From an uncultured Chloroflexota bacterium (lineage in GTDB: Bacteria > Chloroflexota > Chloroflexia > Chloroflexales > Roseiflexaceae), in NCBI GenBank assembly GCA_903871975.1, contig CAIQIY010000625.1, positions 1-12,740 on the forward strand: a stretch of 12,740 nucleotides of DNA. The letters run 5' to 3'. The notes under the pieces were generated by a model. It saw only the letters and a program-made list of their open reading frames with translations, had not been told where the DNA came from and made no database searches. Below, piece after piece: positions 12,055 to 12,740 of this stretch; the first letter of the stretch is position 1; every line of letters begins with the position of its first letter. A program made the position numbers and the translations under genes.

Positions 12055-12740
12055 ATGGAACGACCGTGGTTTGCGCATTACGAAGCTGGTGTCCCCCGTA
12101 CCGTCACCTATCCGGAGCAGACACTGAGCCAGTTGCTCGACGCGAGCGTCAAGCAATACCCGCAGTCGATCGCCACCAATTTCGTGCTCAGCTATCTGCT
12201 CGGTGGGCGGGTGACCATCGGGGCGCGGCGCACCTACCAGCAACTCGGTGAGGACGTCAACCGCTTTGCGAATGCCCTCTACCAGATCGGAGTACGGCGT
12301 GGCGATCGTGTCGCGCTCATGCTGCCCAACTCACCGCATTTCGTCATTGCATTCTTCGCCGCGATGCGAATCGGTGCGGTGATCGTAAACAACAATCCGA
12401 CCTACACCTCGCGCGAGCTCAAGCATCAACTCGTCGACTCGGGTGCCGAGACGATCGTGATGCTGAACCTGTTCTGGCCACGGCTCCACGAAGTCCAGGC
12501 CGAGACGCCCGTCAGGCGCGTGGTGATCGTGCATGTCTTCGACACGCTGGCGGCAGTGCCGAAGCTGCTGGTACGCGCAAAGCAACGGCGCTCCACCGAG
12601 ACGCCATGGGTCGACGTCGAAGCGGGCAACGGTCGGTACATGTTCGAGGATCTGTTGCGGCGCTATGGCCCCACGCCACCGCCAGTCGACGTAACACCCG
12701 ACGACGACGCGCTGTTCCAGTACACCGGCGGGACGACCGG
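12055..12740 (+). CDS. Long-chain fatty-acid-CoA ligase, FadD-like (partial, 3' end missing)
   Basis: The first 228 codons of an AMP-forming acyl-CoA synthetase, cut by the window edge. The start MERPWFAHYEAGVP is typical of FadD-like proteins. Further matches are TYQQLGEDVNRFANAL (60-75), GDRVALMLPNSP (83-94) and NNNPTYTSREL (112-122). The phosphate-binding motif FQYTGGTTG lies at the very end and resembles that of E. coli FadD. The enzyme would activate fatty acids with ATP and CoA at the membrane for beta-oxidation or lipid use. Two in-frame ATGs occur; 12055 has GGGAG 7 nt upstream, while 12049 is too close. The adenylation core and C-terminal domain are outside the window, so chain-length preference cannot be judged. 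Confidence 0.88.
   Translation, partial: MERPWFAHYEAGVPRTVTYPEQTLSQLLDASVKQYPQSIATNFVLSYLLGGRVTIGARRTYQQLGEDVNRFANALYQIGVRRGDRVALMLPNSPHFVIAFFAAMRIGAVIVNNNPTYTSRELKHQLVDSGAETIVMLNLFWPRLHEVQAETPVRRVVIVHVFDTLAAVPKLLVRAKQRRSTETPWVDVEAGNGRYMFEDLLRRYGPTPPPVDVTPDDDALFQYTGGTT

Noticed and set aside
1..12740. Search for tRNA, rRNA, CRISPR arrays, transposases, phage genes and riboswitches
   Set aside because: No regularly spaced repeats, cloverleaf-like sequences, transposase motifs or long structured leaders were seen by eye. A covariance-model scan would be needed for certainty.

Overview
The window is G+C-rich bacterial DNA, densely packed with genes on both strands. Its third-codon GC bias creates many long open frames opposite and beside the real genes. 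Nothing in it proves the taxon. The extended -10 promoters, the G+C content and the gene set (short DsbB, WecA-like transferase, group III-like phosphofructokinase, FadD) would suit a Chloroflexota-type bacterium, but this is only an impression. I see no RNA genes, CRISPR arrays, insertion sequences or phage genes.

Layout. At 1-29 is the probable end of an unknown + strand gene. At 61-594 (-) is a RibD/DHFR-fold reductase, divergent from a + strand cluster. That cluster holds a DsbB-type disulfide oxidoreductase (695-1252), a possible 21-codon proline-rich leader ORF (1263-1328), a WecA/TagO-type phosphosugar transferase (1322-2452), an unrecognised 111-residue protein with its own promoter (2548-2883), and an MFS permease (2963-4237).

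The centre is a five-gene - strand operon read from 9257 down to 4266: atypical Gfo/Idh/MocA protein, D-2-hydroxyacid dehydrogenase, HpcH/HpaI aldolase, M24 metallopeptidase-fold hydrolase, and D-threonine aldolase/D-serine dehydratase-like PLP enzyme. Gaps are 4-42 nt and most genes have a good ribosome binding site. A single candidate promoter at 9318-9326 is flanked by two copies of a 10-bp operator-like repeat. Together the genes look like a catabolic pathway for a hydroxylated or N-substituted amino-acid-like or oxo-acid compound. The substrate cannot be read from sequence. The convergent MFS permease may be its transporter. This operon is the best candidate here for an undescribed system.

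To the right are a YesL/DUF624-like membrane protein (9533-10318, +), an ATP-type phosphofructokinase (10373-11488, -), a 56-residue single-span membrane protein with a near-consensus promoter (11776-11946, +), and the start of a FadD-like long-chain acyl-CoA ligase that runs off the window (12055-12740, +). No stretch longer than 300 bases lacks a gene. The longest gaps, 9258-9532 and 11489-11775, are divergent promoter regions.
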